A stretch of 64,000 bases of DNA from Azospirillum baldaniorum (GCF_003119195.2 NZ_CP022253.1:2861001-2925000), one strand, 5' to 3'; shown: positions 17,004 to 25,580, counted from the stretch's first letter. Program-made: numbers and translations. The notes: generated from the letters alone by a model not told the origin.

Positions 17004-17417
17004 TCAGGACCGGGCGGTGTTGATGACGTGCGACGAGACCGGGACGCCCGCCGCGGCCGCGTCGCGGATCAGCGCGTCGGCGGTCGGCCAGACCATGCGC
17101 CCGTCCAACTGCACCAGCGTGTCCTCGCGCACGGCCATATAGCCGCCCACGCTCGCCATGTAGATCAGCCGCGCCAGACGCTCCGGCCGAGGCGCGGGCT
17201 CCGCCGGCTGGGCCACCGCCGCGGCGCGGGCCGGGGACGGGACCGCGGGACGCCGCGGCAGGGGCGCCGCCGGGGAAACCGCCGGGGAAACCACTGCGGC
17301 GGGGACCGAACGGAAGGGAATGACCTTGCTCCCGCCGGGACCGATCGCACCACGGCTCAGCTCCGTGCCGGACATTCGCCGGCCACGCGCGCTGTCGAAC
17401 GTCAGAACGGCATTCAT
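17004..17417 (-). CDS. Hypothetical protein, 137 aa
   Basis: An unrecognised soluble protein. The N-terminal third (MNAVLTFDSARGRRMSGTEL) is followed by an Ala/Pro-rich linker and then a compact C-terminal half with a hydrophobic LARLIYMASVGGYMAV segment and VWPTADALIRDAAAAG. I chose ATG 17417, preceded by GGGGAG, because the frame upstream to 17789 has no protein-like character and covers an AT-rich regulatory stretch. The long upstream region holds two inverted repeats that may control it. Confidence 0.6.
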   Translation of the reverse strand: MNAVLTFDSARGRRMSGTELSRGAIGPGGSKVIPFRSVPAAVVSPAVSPAAPLPRRPAVPSPARAAAVAQPAEPAPRPERLARLIYMASVGGYMAVREDTLVQLDGRMVWPTADALIRDAAAAGVPVSSHVINTARS

Positions 17418-17487
17418 TGCACAACACTCCCCATCAACGGCTTGAATGAACCCTCTCACTTCTCCCCTGTTATCGTCCATACGACCT

Positions 17488-17503
17488 TGTTCGTAAAAGA
17501 ACA
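17488..17503. promoter_or_regulatory. Inverted repeat TGTTC-N6-GAACA, possible operator
   Basis: A perfect 5-bp inverted repeat spaced by GTAAAA, 70 bases upstream of the leftward 137-aa gene. Alphaproteobacterial LexA sites are direct GTTC-N7-GTTC repeats, so this inverted arrangement does not fit LexA; the binding protein is unknown. Confidence 0.35.
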
Positions 17504-17525
17504 CGACAAAGGTATTCGGCGCAAT

Positions 17526-17557
17526 CGGACAGCAAACGGCCGGCTTATTGCTGTCCG
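17526..17557. promoter_or_regulatory. Perfect 10-bp inverted repeat (hairpin or operator)
   Basis: CGGACAGCAA and TTGCTGTCCG are exact reverse complements with a 12-base spacer that is itself mostly palindromic (ACGGCCGG). On the minus strand it is preceded by TATAAC, so it could begin the leader of the leftward gene. Confidence 0.5.
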
Positions 17558-17747
17558 TTATACATTGTGAACATTCAAAAAGACTTGTGATCACCAATGG
17601 AACAGCGGCGCGAAAGGGTGTTTCCCGGCCTCGGCAACGGCATGACGGGTCCCGGACATGAGACGCTTCGCCACAGCGATCATCCATAGGTCGAATGGTT
17701 CCGCGGCGCCGGATCGGCGAGAATTGGCGTCTCACAGGGCAGAGCTT

Positions 17748-17761
17748 TTGACCTCGGTCAA
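17748..17761. promoter_or_regulatory. FNR/FixK-type box upstream of hemA
   Basis: TTGAC-CTCG-GTCAA is a perfect dyad matching the FNR/FixK consensus TTGAY-N4-RTCAA. Its centre is 119 bases before the hemA ATG. With activator binding at -41.5, transcription would start near 17796 and the -10 element would be GATCAT at 17784-17789, which matches 4 of 6 consensus positions. Oxygen control of ALA synthase through such boxes is established in related alphaproteobacteria. Confidence 0.7.
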
Positions 17762-17873
17762 TGCCGGGTGGCAACACGGCAACGATCATGCCATCTTCCT
17801 AACGTGCTAGGCCCGGTGGCTGGACCGCCCGGACTGCACCCGCCCCTTCGGATGAATGCGAACGGAACGCGCG

Positions 17874-19088
17874 ATGGATTACGAGAGCTTTTTCCGCACC
17901 CAGATCGCCAGCCTGAAACAGGATGGCCGCTACCGGGTGTTCGCCAACCTCGAACGGCACGCGGGGAACTTTCCGAAAGCCACCTTCCGCGACGCCGCCG
18001 GGAAGGAGCGGGAGGTCACCGTCTGGTGCTCCAACGACTATCTGGGCATGGGCCAGAACCCGGTCGTCCTGAAGGCGATGCACGACGCCATCGACGGCGT
18101 GGGTGCGGGCGCCGGCGGCACGCGCAACATCTCCGGCACCAACATCTACCACGTGCTGCTGGAGCGCGAGCTGGCCGACCTTCACCAGAAGGAGGCGGCG
18201 CTGCTGTTCACCTCCGGCTACGTGTCCAACGACGCGACGCTGGGGACGCTGGGCAAGCTGCTGCCGAACTGCGTGATCCTGTCGGACGCGCTGAACCACA
18301 ATTCGATGATCACCGGCATCCGCAACAGCGGCGCCGAGAAGCACATCTTCCGCCACAACGACCCAAAGCATCTGGACGAGCTGCTGTCGCAGATCGCCCC
18401 GGACCGCCCGAAGGTCGTGGCCTTCGAGAGCGTCTATTCCATGGACGGCGACGTCGCCCCGATCCATGACCTGTGCGACGTCGCCGACAAGCACGGCGCC
18501 ATGACCTATCTGGACGAGGTGCACGCGGTCGGCATGTACGGCCCGCGCGGCGGTGGCGTGGCGGAGCGCGACGGCGCCATGGACCGGCTGACCATCATCG
18601 AGGGCACGCTGGGCAAGGCGTTCGGCGTCCAGGGCGGCTACATCACCGGCTCCACCGCTCTGGTCGACTGCATCCGCAGCTTCGCCGCCGGCTTCATCTT
18701 CTCCACGTCCCTGTCGCCGGTCCTGGCCGCCGGGGCGCTGGCCAGCATCCGCTACCTGAAGACCAGCCAGACGGAGCGCGACCAGCATCAGGAGCGCGCG
18801 GCGACCCTGAAGCGCCTGATGGCCGAGGCCGGCCTGCCGGTGATGCCGTCGGCCAGCCACATCGTCCCGGTGATGGTCGGCGACGCCCACCGCTGCAAGC
18901 GCGCCTCGGACGAGTTGATGGAACGCCACGACATCTACGTCCAGCCGATCAACTACCCGACCGTGCCGCGCGGCGGCGAGCGCCTGCGCTTCACCCCCAC
19001 CCCGCTGCACAGCGACGCCGAGATGGCGCGTCTCGTCGACGCCCTGCTCGACGTGTGGAGCCGCCTGGACCTGCGTCTGGCGGCGTAA
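17874..19088 (+). CDS. hemA: 5-aminolevulinate synthase (C4 pathway)
   Basis: A 404-residue PLP enzyme condensing glycine with succinyl-CoA to 5-aminolevulinate, the first step of haem, cobalamin and other tetrapyrroles in alphaproteobacteria. It begins [11 protein letters not shown] as ALA synthases do. [29 protein letters not shown] and [17 protein letters not shown] match the family, and the PLP lysine is K248 in [12 protein letters not shown], the same number as in the Rhodobacter enzyme. ATG 17856 is an alternative start 6 codons upstream. An FNR-type box upstream suggests induction at low oxygen. Cobalamin genes (cobT, cobS, cobC) are about 30 kb away. Confidence 0.95.
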   Translation: MDYESFFRTQIASLKQDGRYRVFANLERHAGNFPKATFRDAAGKEREVTVWCSNDYLGMGQNPVVLKAMHDAIDGVGAGAGGTRNISGTNIYHVLLERELADLHQKEAALLFTSGYVSNDATLGTLGKLLPNCVILSDALNHNSMITGIRNSGAEKHIFRHNDPKHLDELLSQIAPDRPKVVAFESVYSMDGDVAPIHDLCDVADKHGAMTYLDEVHAVGMYGPRGGGVAERDGAMDRLTIIEGTLGKAFGVQGGYITGSTALVDCIRSFAAGFIFSTSLSPVLAAGALASIRYLKTSQTERDQHQERAATLKRLMAEAGLPVMPSASHIVPVMVGDAHRCKRASDELMERHDIYVQPINYPTVPRGGERLRFTPTPLHSDAEMARLVDALLDVWSRLDLRLAA

Positions 19089-19100
19089 AGCCCCACGACA

Positions 19101-19135
19101 CCCCTCCCCCACGGTCCTGCCGCACGGGGGAGGGG
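19101..19135. terminator. GC-rich hairpin after hemA
   Basis: A perfect 10-bp inverted repeat CCCCTCCCCC / GGGGGAGGGG, 12 bases after the hemA stop. The core is the same as that of the large palindromic repeats in this window but the outer arms are missing, so it may be a minimal or decayed copy. No T-run. Confidence 0.55.
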
Positions 19136-19285
19136 ATTCGGTGATCTCCGTGCGATGATGGCATCGGCGCTCTGGACTTGTGGGCCGGAGCGCCTTACCT
19201 TTAGGCGTTGATGAGAACGTTTCGCAACGTTCGGTCCGCAACCGTCGACAGCCGCCGTCCAATTGCCACCGCCCAGGAGTTCGCC

Positions 19286-19831
19286 ATGTACCGTGACAAC
19301 TCGCTGATGCCGAAGGAGGCCGTGCGCCTCGCCGTCCTGGGCACGCTGATCCAGAACGGGCCGCAGCGTTACGCCGAACTGGCCGGCGCGCTCCGCCATT
19401 TCCTCGACCGCATCGTCGGCCCGTCGCTCGACCTCATGGGCACGTCGCTGGAGATGCTGCGCTACGAGGGGCTGATCGAGGCGCTGGACGGCACCGGCAT
19501 GGAGGACAACGCCCTGCTCGGCGCGACCGAGGCCGGACGGGCGGAGTTCGACACGCTGATGCGCGCCAACGTCCGCGCCCCCTCGGCGGACGGGCTGAAC
19601 AAGCTGGTCATCGCGCTGAAGCTGCGCTTCCTGCACCTGCTGGACGTCGAGTCGCAGCGCGACCAGATCGACCACCTCGCCTCCCTGTGCGAGACGGAAC
19701 TGGCCCGGCTGGGCGACCTGAAGCGGGCGAGTGCGGGGACCGACGGCCATTTCGCCGATTGGCTGGAGCACGACATCGCCCAGGCCGAGGAACGGCTGAG
19801 CTGGTTCAACAATCTCCTGTCACGGTTGTGA
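19286..19831 (+). CDS. PadR-like winged-helix protein
   Basis: A 181-residue protein. Residues 8-80 look like a winged helix (AVRLAVLGTLIQNGPQRYAE, then SLEMLRYEGLIEAL as the recognition-helix and wing region, and LLGATEAGRAEF). The C-terminal half is helical and could form the dimer interface seen in PadR proteins. CAGGAG precedes ATG 19286. The N-terminus matches PadR only loosely, so the regulator call is tentative. It lies between hemA and an Hpt-type signalling protein, on the same strand. Confidence 0.6.
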   Translation: MYRDNSLMPKEAVRLAVLGTLIQNGPQRYAELAGALRHFLDRIVGPSLDLMGTSLEMLRYEGLIEALDGTGMEDNALLGATEAGRAEFDTLMRANVRAPSADGLNKLVIALKLRFLHLLDVESQRDQIDHLASLCETELARLGDLKRASAGTDGHFADWLEHDIAQAEERLSWFNNLLSRL

Positions 19832-19944
19832 TCGGCGCGGCGTTTTAGCCGCGTTTCATGCGGGAGTTTGTTTCGCGTTAGGGTTCTGGTGTAACTTTCG
19901 GGGCCATAATGCCTAACCCGAAAGCATAGTCAGGACCCCCTCCC

Positions 19945-20721
19945 ATGGCTTCCAACCTGTCGCCCGACGATCTTGAAGACCGCCTGCGCGTCGAATTCAT
20001 GGACGACGCCCGCGACCGGCTGGAGGTGATGAACGCCGCCCTGGAAGGCGTGGCCAAGGGCACGCGGGAGGAAACCGCGGTCATCGGCGTGCTCCGCCTG
20101 GAAGCCCACAATTTCAAGGGCATGGGCACCAGTTTCGGCTACCCCACCGTCAGCCTCGTCGCGCACCGGCTGGAGGATTACCTGTCCGGCCTGAAGCGGC
20201 TGGAGGCGCGCGAGCTGAACGACGCGCAGACCTTCGTGGACCGGATCGCCGAGCTGGTGGACCGCGCCGAACAGCCGCAGGTTGCGGAAACGAACCGGAT
20301 CATCCGCGCCCTGCCGGTGCGTTACCAGTTCGAGATCACCGACATCCAGATCAGCAATGTCGAGATCATGCTGGTCACCCCGTCCAAGGTCGTCGCCAAG
20401 AAGCTGGGCAGCGAACTGGCGGCCTGCGGCTTCCGCACCGTGACGGTCAGCGACCCCATCGAGTCGATCAGCCTCGCCGTGCGCGTCCCGCCGGACATGC
20501 TGATCGCGTCGATGGTGATGGACGGCCTGTCCGGCCTGGACCTGATCCGCGGCCTGCGCGCGATGAGCGTCACCCACAACGTGCCGATGGCGCTGCTGAC
20601 CTCGATGAGCCTGGACAACCCGGCCCTGAAGGAAATCCCGCACGGCGTCTCGGTCATCCGCGTCGGCGAGCATTTCGGCGACGACTTCGCGGCGGTGGTG
20701 GCGAAGCACAACCTCGGCTGA
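19945..20721 (+). CDS. Hpt domain fused to a degenerate receiver domain
   Basis: A 258-residue signalling protein. Residues 10-110 form an Hpt helical bundle with phosphorylatable His55 in AHNFKGMGTSFG. Residues 137-255 align with a response-regulator receiver (VEIMLVTPSKVVAKKL; PPDMLIASMVMDGLSGLDLI; PMALLTS). The phosphoacceptor Asp is replaced by Ser189, and the acidic pair after the first strand is replaced by Thr-Pro. The receiver should therefore not be phosphorylated, while the Hpt half should accept phosphate from a kinase or receiver encoded elsewhere. No kinase is adjacent. Confidence 0.8.
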   Translation: MASNLSPDDLEDRLRVEFMDDARDRLEVMNAALEGVAKGTREETAVIGVLRLEAHNFKGMGTSFGYPTVSLVAHRLEDYLSGLKRLEARELNDAQTFVDRIAELVDRAEQPQVAETNRIIRALPVRYQFEITDIQISNVEIMLVTPSKVVAKKLGSELAACGFRTVTVSDPIESISLAVRVPPDMLIASMVMDGLSGLDLIRGLRAMSVTHNVPMALLTSMSLDNPALKEIPHGVSVIRVGEHFGDDFAAVVAKHNLG

Positions 20722-20814
20722 GGTGGCTGAACACCGTTGCGGGCGACAGCGGCTTCACGGATTACACGGAGTTACCTAGAGAAATCCGCGCAATCCGTGG
20801 GTCGGCCATCCGCA

Positions 20815-21552
20815 TCAATACAGGTGTTGCCCGCCGGTGATGAACATTTCCGTTCCGGTGACGTAGCCCGAGTCGGGGCCGCACAGGTAGAAGATCACCG
20901 CCGCCACGTCCTCCGGCGTGCCCATGCGCTTCAGCGGGATGCGCGGGATCAGCACGTCGTATTCCGGCCCGGTCATGGCGGTTTCGATCTCGCCCGGCGC
21001 CACGGCGTTGACGCGCACGCCGATCTCGGCGAACTCCACGGCCATCTCGCGGGTCAGACCGGACAGCGCCGCCTTGGACGTCGAATAGGCCGACCCCGCG
21101 AAGGGGTGCACCGAATGGCCGGCGATGGAGGTCACGTTGACGATCGCCCCCTTCGCCCGCGACAGCGGCGCCGCGAAGCCGCGGGCCAGGACCAGCGGGG
21201 CGAAGAAGTTCAGCTCGAACACCCGGTGCCAGCCTTCGATGGCCCCGTTCAGGCAGCCGAGACGCTCCTTGATCGGCGTCTTGGGCGAGATGCCGGCGTT
21301 GTTGATCAACGCGTGCAGCGGCGCCCCGTCCAACGCCCGGTTGGCCTCCTCCAGGAAGCGGGCGCGGCTGTCCGGATCGGACAGGTCCGTCGGTATGTGG
21401 TGGGTCCAGTTCGGATCGCGCCGGCAATGGTCCGGCACCTCCTCGCGGGAACAGGAAATGACCCGCCAGCCCTCGGCGCTGAAGCGCTGCACGGTGGCGT
21501 GGCCGATGCCCCGGCTCGCGCCGGTCAGAATGACGGTTTTACGGTGCGGCAT
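20815..21552 (-). CDS. Short-chain dehydrogenase/reductase
   Basis: A 245-residue Rossmann enzyme of the classical SDR family. The NAD(P)-binding TGASRGIG, the NNAG motif, the catalytic Ser in NVTSIAG and the YSTSK active site are all present, and the C-terminal G-x-x-x-TGTEMFITGGQHLY closes the fold. An arginine after the glycine motif (SCSREE) suggests NADPH preference. ATG 21552 fits the fold start; the longer frame does not. It stands alone, divergent from the ChaN-like gene. Substrate unknown. Confidence 0.9.
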   Translation of the reverse strand: MPHRKTVILTGASRGIGHATVQRFSAEGWRVISCSREEVPDHCRRDPNWTHHIPTDLSDPDSRARFLEEANRALDGAPLHALINNAGISPKTPIKERLGCLNGAIEGWHRVFELNFFAPLVLARGFAAPLSRAKGAIVNVTSIAGHSVHPFAGSAYSTSKAALSGLTREMAVEFAEIGVRVNAVAPGEIETAMTGPEYDVLIPRIPLKRMGTPEDVAAVIFYLCGPDSGYVTGTEMFITGGQHLY

Positions 21553-21694
21553 GATGTCCGAAGATACCCCGCTTCGCCGCACCGCGCCAGCGCGGCCGTT
21601 GCCAGTCAGACCATGCACCGTTGACGGGCGCCCTCCACCGCCCAACCTTCAGCCTGCGTCCAACCGTTTCACCGAGTCCAGGAGGACCGCCGAC

Positions 21695-22870
21695 GTGCTC
21701 CCCCGTTTGATGGCCGTCCTTCTGCTCTCCGGCGGCCTGCTGGCCAGCCTGGGCGACACGGCTACGGCGCAGGCCGCCGCCCGAACCGACGCCTGCGTGC
21801 CGCCCGGCGGCTGGGCCGACGCCGCCGCGCGCCCGCTGAACGCCGCCGACCTGCTGCGCCGCGCCGCGGCGTCGCCCGCCGTGCTGCTGGGGGAGCGGCA
21901 CGACAACGCCGACCACCACCGCTGGCAGCTTCACAGCCTGGCGGCGCTGCACGCGCTGAACCCCGATCTGGCGGTCGGCATGGAGATGTTCCCGCGCAGC
22001 GTCCAGCCGGTCCTCGACCGCTGGAGCGCCGGGCAACTGACCGAGGCGGAGCTGCTGCGCGAGACCAACTGGCCGAAGGTCTGGGGCTACGACGCGCGCT
22101 TCTACCTGCCGATCCTGCATTTCGCCCGGATGAACCGGCTGCCGGTGGTCGCGCTGAACGTCGACCGCGGGCTGGTCAGCCGCACCGCACGCGAGGGCTG
22201 GGCCGCCGTTCCCGCCAACGAACGCGAAGGCGTGGGCGACCCGGCCCCTCCCCCGGCCTCCTACACCGAGCGGCTGCGCCAAGTGATGGCCGCCCACGGC
22301 CCGGGTGAGCGCCGCTCCGGCAGTTTCGAACGCTTCGTCGAGGCGCAATCCGTCTGGGACCGCGCCATGGCCGAGCGGATCGCCGAGACCCACCGCCAGA
22401 CCAACCGCACCGTCGTCGCCATCCTGGGCCAGGGGCACATCGAAGGGCGCGACGGCGTGCCCCACCAGCTGGCCGATCTGGGCATCCGGAACAGCGTCGT
22501 CCTGCTGCCCTGGGACGAGGACCGCCCCTGCGCCGAGCTGGACGGGCGGATCGCCGACGCGGTCTACGGGCTGGGCGAGAGCGAGGCGCCGGCCGAGACG
22601 CCGCGCCCCCGGCTGGGCGTGATGCTGGAGCCGGGACCGGACGGGGTGCGCGTGCGCTCCGTCACCGAGGGCAGCGTCGCCGCCGCCGCCGGCCTGACGG
22701 CGGGCGACCTCGTGGTTGCGGCGGCAGGGTCCCCGGTGCGCGAAGCCACCGACCTGACGACGGTGGTGCAGCGCCAGGCTCCCGGCACATGGCTGCCGCT
22801 GACCGTGAAGCGCGAGCAGGGCACGGCGGAGCTGGTGGCGAAATTTCCCGCTTCGCCCACGGTGGAATAA
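21695..22870 (+). CDS. ChaN-family haem-binding lipoprotein-like protein with C-terminal PDZ domain
   Basis: A 391-residue exported protein. The signal segment (LMAVLLLSGGLLASLGDTAT) is followed by a ChaN/DUF399 (Tiki-like) domain with VLLGERHDNADHHRWQL, AVGMEMFPRSVQPVLDRW, ETNWPKVWGYDARFYLPIL and a C-terminal AILGQGHIEGRDGVPHQL. A PDZ domain occupies about residues 305-388 (RLGVMLEPGPDGVRVRSV). ChaN proteins bind haem at the membrane or act as Tiki-type hydrolases. The start is GTG 21695, preceded by AGGAGG; the frame further upstream overlaps the SDR gene. No lipobox cysteine is clear. Confidence 0.85.
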   Translation: MLPRLMAVLLLSGGLLASLGDTATAQAAARTDACVPPGGWADAAARPLNAADLLRRAAASPAVLLGERHDNADHHRWQLHSLAALHALNPDLAVGMEMFPRSVQPVLDRWSAGQLTEAELLRETNWPKVWGYDARFYLPILHFARMNRLPVVALNVDRGLVSRTAREGWAAVPANEREGVGDPAPPPASYTERLRQVMAAHGPGERRSGSFERFVEAQSVWDRAMAERIAETHRQTNRTVVAILGQGHIEGRDGVPHQLADLGIRNSVVLLPWDEDRPCAELDGRIADAVYGLGESEAPAETPRPRLGVMLEPGPDGVRVRSVTEGSVAAAAGLTAGDLVVAAAGSPVREATDLTTVVQRQAPGTWLPLTVKREQGTAELVAKFPASPTVE

Positions 22871-22890
22871 CGGGGCGGAGTGATCGGGAG

Positions 22891-23475
22891 CTAGAGCATG
22901 CGCTCCCACTGCGCCAGCACGTCCGGCGTGGGGTTCACCGCCGGGGCGAAGTCCTGGCGGCCCAGCCGCGACCGGTGCTCGCGCAAGGCCCACTGGACGG
23001 TCGGGAAGGCCAGATCGTCCCAAGGGATCTCCTCCCAGCGGAACAGCCCGACCTCCTGGCTCTCCGGCCCGGCGGACACGTCCGGCGACAGCAGCCGGGC
23101 GCGGAAGATCATCTGCACCTGGCTGATGCGCGGGATGTCGTAGACGGCCAGCAGCGAGTCGATGGCGATTTTGGCCCGCGCCTCCTCCCACGCCTCGCGG
23201 GCGGCGCCCTCCATGGTGCTCTCCCGTTCCTCCATGAAGCCGGCGGGCAGCGTCCAGTAGCCCTTGCGCGGTTCGATGGCGCGGCGGCACAGCAGGATGC
23301 GGTCCTCCCACGTCGCCACCGACCCGACGACGATCAGCGGGTTCTGGTAGGCGATGTAGCCGCAGTCCGGACAGGTCAGCCGCTCGCGGTCCTCGCCGGG
23401 CGGGATGGTGCGGACGCGGGGGCCCTTGAGGGGGCCGGCAGGAAGACCGGAGGAGGAGGACGGATCGTCGGGCAT
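22891..23475 (-). CDS. NUDIX hydrolase with N-terminal zinc ribbon
   Basis: A 194-residue enzyme. A short CPDCG zinc-ribbon-like knuckle at about residue 35 precedes the NUDIX domain. The NUDIX box reads GFMEERESTMEGAAREAWEE, matching G-x5-E-x7-RE-U-x-EE. Proteins of this build are related to NudC-type pyrophosphatases and ADP-ribose hydrolases. It is convergent with the ChaN-like gene, with 20 bases between the stops. Confidence 0.88.
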   Translation of the reverse strand: MPDDPSSSSGLPAGPLKGPRVRTIPPGEDRERLTCPDCGYIAYQNPLIVVGSVATWEDRILLCRRAIEPRKGYWTLPAGFMEERESTMEGAAREAWEEARAKIAIDSLLAVYDIPRISQVQMIFRARLLSPDVSAGPESQEVGLFRWEEIPWDDLAFPTVQWALREHRSRLGRQDFAPAVNPTPDVLAQWERML

Positions 23476-23650
23476 CCGTCGGATATGGCGCAGACGGGGA
23501 CGGCGGGCAAGCCCGCTTCACCGACCCGCAGCGCAGGCGGAACGGAACCGGGAAGGGATTTGTCTTTGTTCATTGCCCGTTCTCTTTCCTGATTCGTTCC
23601 TGTAGTCTCGCCTGTGGTCTCGGCATTTGCAGCGATCTTCGGGGAATTTC

Positions 23651-25141
23651 ATGCAGTTCGCGTTCGACGCACAGTCGGTGCTTCTCGGCGGCCTTGCCGG
23701 CGCCCTTCTCGGGGCGATCCTCGCCGGCATGATCGTGCGCCTCTACGCCGCACGCGCCGAGGCGGAGGCCGCCGCCATCCACGCCGAACTGGTCACCCGG
23801 CTCGACGTGGCCGAGCGAATCGAAGGCGACCTGCGGGAGGAGGTGGAGGCCCGCGACCACCAGATCACCCGGCTGACCGGCGAACTGTCCGCCGCCCGCG
23901 AACGGCAGGCGGAGCTGTCCACCACGCTGGCCCGCGAGCGCGCGTCGGCGGCGGAGAAGCTGGCCCTTCTGGAGCGTGCGCAGGCCACCCTGTCCGACAG
24001 CTTCAAGGCCCTGTCGGCCGAAGCCCTGCGCTCCAACAACCAGAGCTTCCTCGACCTCGCCAAGGAGACGCTGACGACCTTCCAGGAGCAGGCGCGCGGC
24101 GACCTGGAGAAGCGGCAGACCGCCATCGCCGACATCGTCGCCCCGGTGCGCCAGTCGCTGGAGCGCATGGACGGCCAGATCCAGGAGATGGAGCGCAGCC
24201 GCGCCGGCGCCTACGAGGGGCTGAAGCAACAGGTGCTGTCGCTGGTGGAAACCCAGTCCCAGCTCCGCGCCGAGACCGGCAACCTCGTCCGCGCCCTGCG
24301 CAGCCCGGTGGCCCGCGGCCGCTGGGGCGAGATCCAGCTCCGCCGGGTCTGCGAGATGGCCGGCATGCTGGACCATTGCGACTTCGCGGAGCAGATGAGC
24401 GTGGAGGCCGCCGGCGGGCGGCTGCGCCCCGACCTCGTGGTCAAGCTGCCCGGCGGCAAGACCATCGTGGTGGACGCCAAGACGCCGCTGGAGGGCTATC
24501 TCGACGGGGTGCAGGCGGCCGACGACGGCGCCCGCCGCGACGGGTTGTCGCGCCACGCCCGCCATGTGCGGGAGCATATGAAGCAGCTCGGCACCAAGGC
24601 CTATTGGGACCAGTTCACGGATTCGCCGGAATTCGTCGTGCTGTTCCTGCCCGGCGAGAACTTCTTCTCCGCGGCGCTGGAGCACGACCCGGCGCTGATC
24701 GAGGCGGGCATCGACCACCGGGTGATCCTGGCCACCCCGACGACGCTGATCGCGCTGCTGCGCGCCGTTGCCTACGGCTGGCGACAGGAGCGGCTGACCG
24801 ACAGCGCCCGCGAGATCAGCGCCTTGGGCGCCGAACTCTACAAGCGCCTGCACGACCTGGGCGGCCATATGGAGCGGCTGGGCGGGCAGCTCGAAAAGGC
24901 CGTGGGCAGCTACAACGGGGCGGTCGGCAGCCTGGAATCCCGCGTGCTGGTCACCGCCCGCCGCTTTCGCGACCTCCACGCCACCCCGGACAGCGCCGAG
25001 GAGATTCCGTTGCTGGAACCGCTGGACCACGCCCCACGCCCGCTCCAGGCGCCGGAACTTCGCGCGGCCGAGCCCCGGGCAGCGGAATTGAGGGCAACAG
25101 AATTGAGGGCGGCGGAACTGCGAGCAGCGGCCAGGGCGTAG
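23651..25141 (+). CDS. rmuC: DNA recombination protein RmuC
   Basis: A 496-residue protein. An N-terminal membrane helix (about residues 12-32) is followed by a long coiled coil (about 40-200) rich in Glu, Arg and Ala, then the RmuC nuclease-like domain with ARGRWGEIQLRRVCEMAGML, RPDLVVKLPGGKTIVVDAKT and FVVLFLPGENFFSAALE. RmuC limits recombination at inverted repeats in E. coli; its biochemical activity is not settled. The tail beyond residue 460 is unusual, made of AAELR units encoded by 15-base tandem repeats. Confidence 0.92.
   Translation: MQFAFDAQSVLLGGLAGALLGAILAGMIVRLYAARAEAEAAAIHAELVTRLDVAERIEGDLREEVEARDHQITRLTGELSAARERQAELSTTLARERASAAEKLALLERAQATLSDSFKALSAEALRSNNQSFLDLAKETLTTFQEQARGDLEKRQTAIADIVAPVRQSLERMDGQIQEMERSRAGAYEGLKQQVLSLVETQSQLRAETGNLVRALRSPVARGRWGEIQLRRVCEMAGMLDHCDFAEQMSVEAAGGRLRPDLVVKLPGGKTIVVDAKTPLEGYLDGVQAADDGARRDGLSRHARHVREHMKQLGTKAYWDQFTDSPEFVVLFLPGENFFSAALEHDPALIEAGIDHRVILATPTTLIALLRAVAYGWRQERLTDSAREISALGAELYKRLHDLGGHMERLGGQLEKAVGSYNGAVGSLESRVLVTARRFRDLHATPDSAEEIPLLEPLDHAPRPLQAPELRAAEPRAAELRATELRAAELRAAARA
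25079..25136. repeat. 15-bp tandem repeat in the 3' end of rmuC
   Basis: Imperfect units at 25079-25093, 25094-25108 and 25109-25123 plus a partial fourth, encoding AAELR, ATELR, AAELR and AAARA. Being in frame, it can expand or shrink without disrupting the gene. Confidence 0.75.
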
Positions 25142-25293
25142 GGCTGAAGACTGCAACCCAGATTTGCCCGTCTTGTTTCGCCTTGCAAAGGACGGGAGCG
25201 GTCCCAATTTCCCTCCTGTCATTCTGCTTCGGACTGCCGGCCTGCTACGCCTTCGGGTGCCCAGATCGTCGCTATGCCTGGACACAGTCTGAT

Positions 25294-25317
25294 GCGCCGC
25301 ACCGGCCGATGCGGCGC
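25294..25317 (+). promoter_or_regulatory. Hairpin in the cspA leader
   Basis: GCGCCGCA / TGCGGCGC, a perfect 8-bp stem with an 8-base loop, 26 bases before the cold-shock gene start and followed by CTTTC. It could be the end of the rmuC transcript or a structured part of the cold-shock leader. Confidence 0.5.
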
Positions 25318-25342
25318 CTTTCATACTAATCGGAGAGCAATC

Positions 25343-25552
25343 ATGCCCGTCGGTACCGTCAAGTGGTTCAACAGCACCAAGGGTTATGGCTTCATTCAGC
25401 CGGACAACGGTGGTGCGGACGTCTTCGTCCACATCTCCGCGGTCGAGCGTGCGGGCCTGCGCAGCCTGAATGAAGGCCAGAAGGTGTCCTACGAGGAGCA
25501 GCGCGATCCGAAGCGCGGCAAGACCTCGGCGGAGAACCTGAAGGCCGTCTGA
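25343..25552 (+). CDS. Cold-shock protein, CspA family
   Basis: A 69-residue single cold-shock domain. Both RNA-binding motifs are present: KGYGFI (RNP1) and VFVHIS (RNP2), after the usual [11 protein letters not shown] start. CspA proteins bind single-stranded RNA and melt secondary structure, helping translation in the cold or at growth transitions. GGAG precedes the ATG. The 200-base upstream region is non-coding and contains a hairpin near the start. A terminator follows 28 bases after the stop, so the gene is probably monocistronic. Confidence 0.95.
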   Translation: MPVGTVKWFNSTKGYGFIQPDNGGADVFVHISAVERAGLRSLNEGQKVSYEEQRDPKRGKTSAENLKAV

Positions 25553-25580
25553 GCCACGTCTCACGGCACGGCATCGGAGG

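Larger units (their letters stand above)
17418..17873. other. Divergent intergenic region with inverted repeats and the hemA control region
   Basis: 456 bases between the leftward 137-aa gene and rightward hemA, unusually AT-rich at 17480-17600. It holds inverted repeats at 17488-17503 and 17526-17557 (nearer the leftward gene) and an FNR/FixK-type box at 17748-17761 (nearer hemA). No convincing coding sequence. Confidence 0.7.

Noticed and set aside
17488..17503. LexA (SOS) box
   Set aside because: Alphaproteobacterial LexA sites are direct GTTC-N7-GTTC repeats; this is an inverted repeat with a 6-base spacer.
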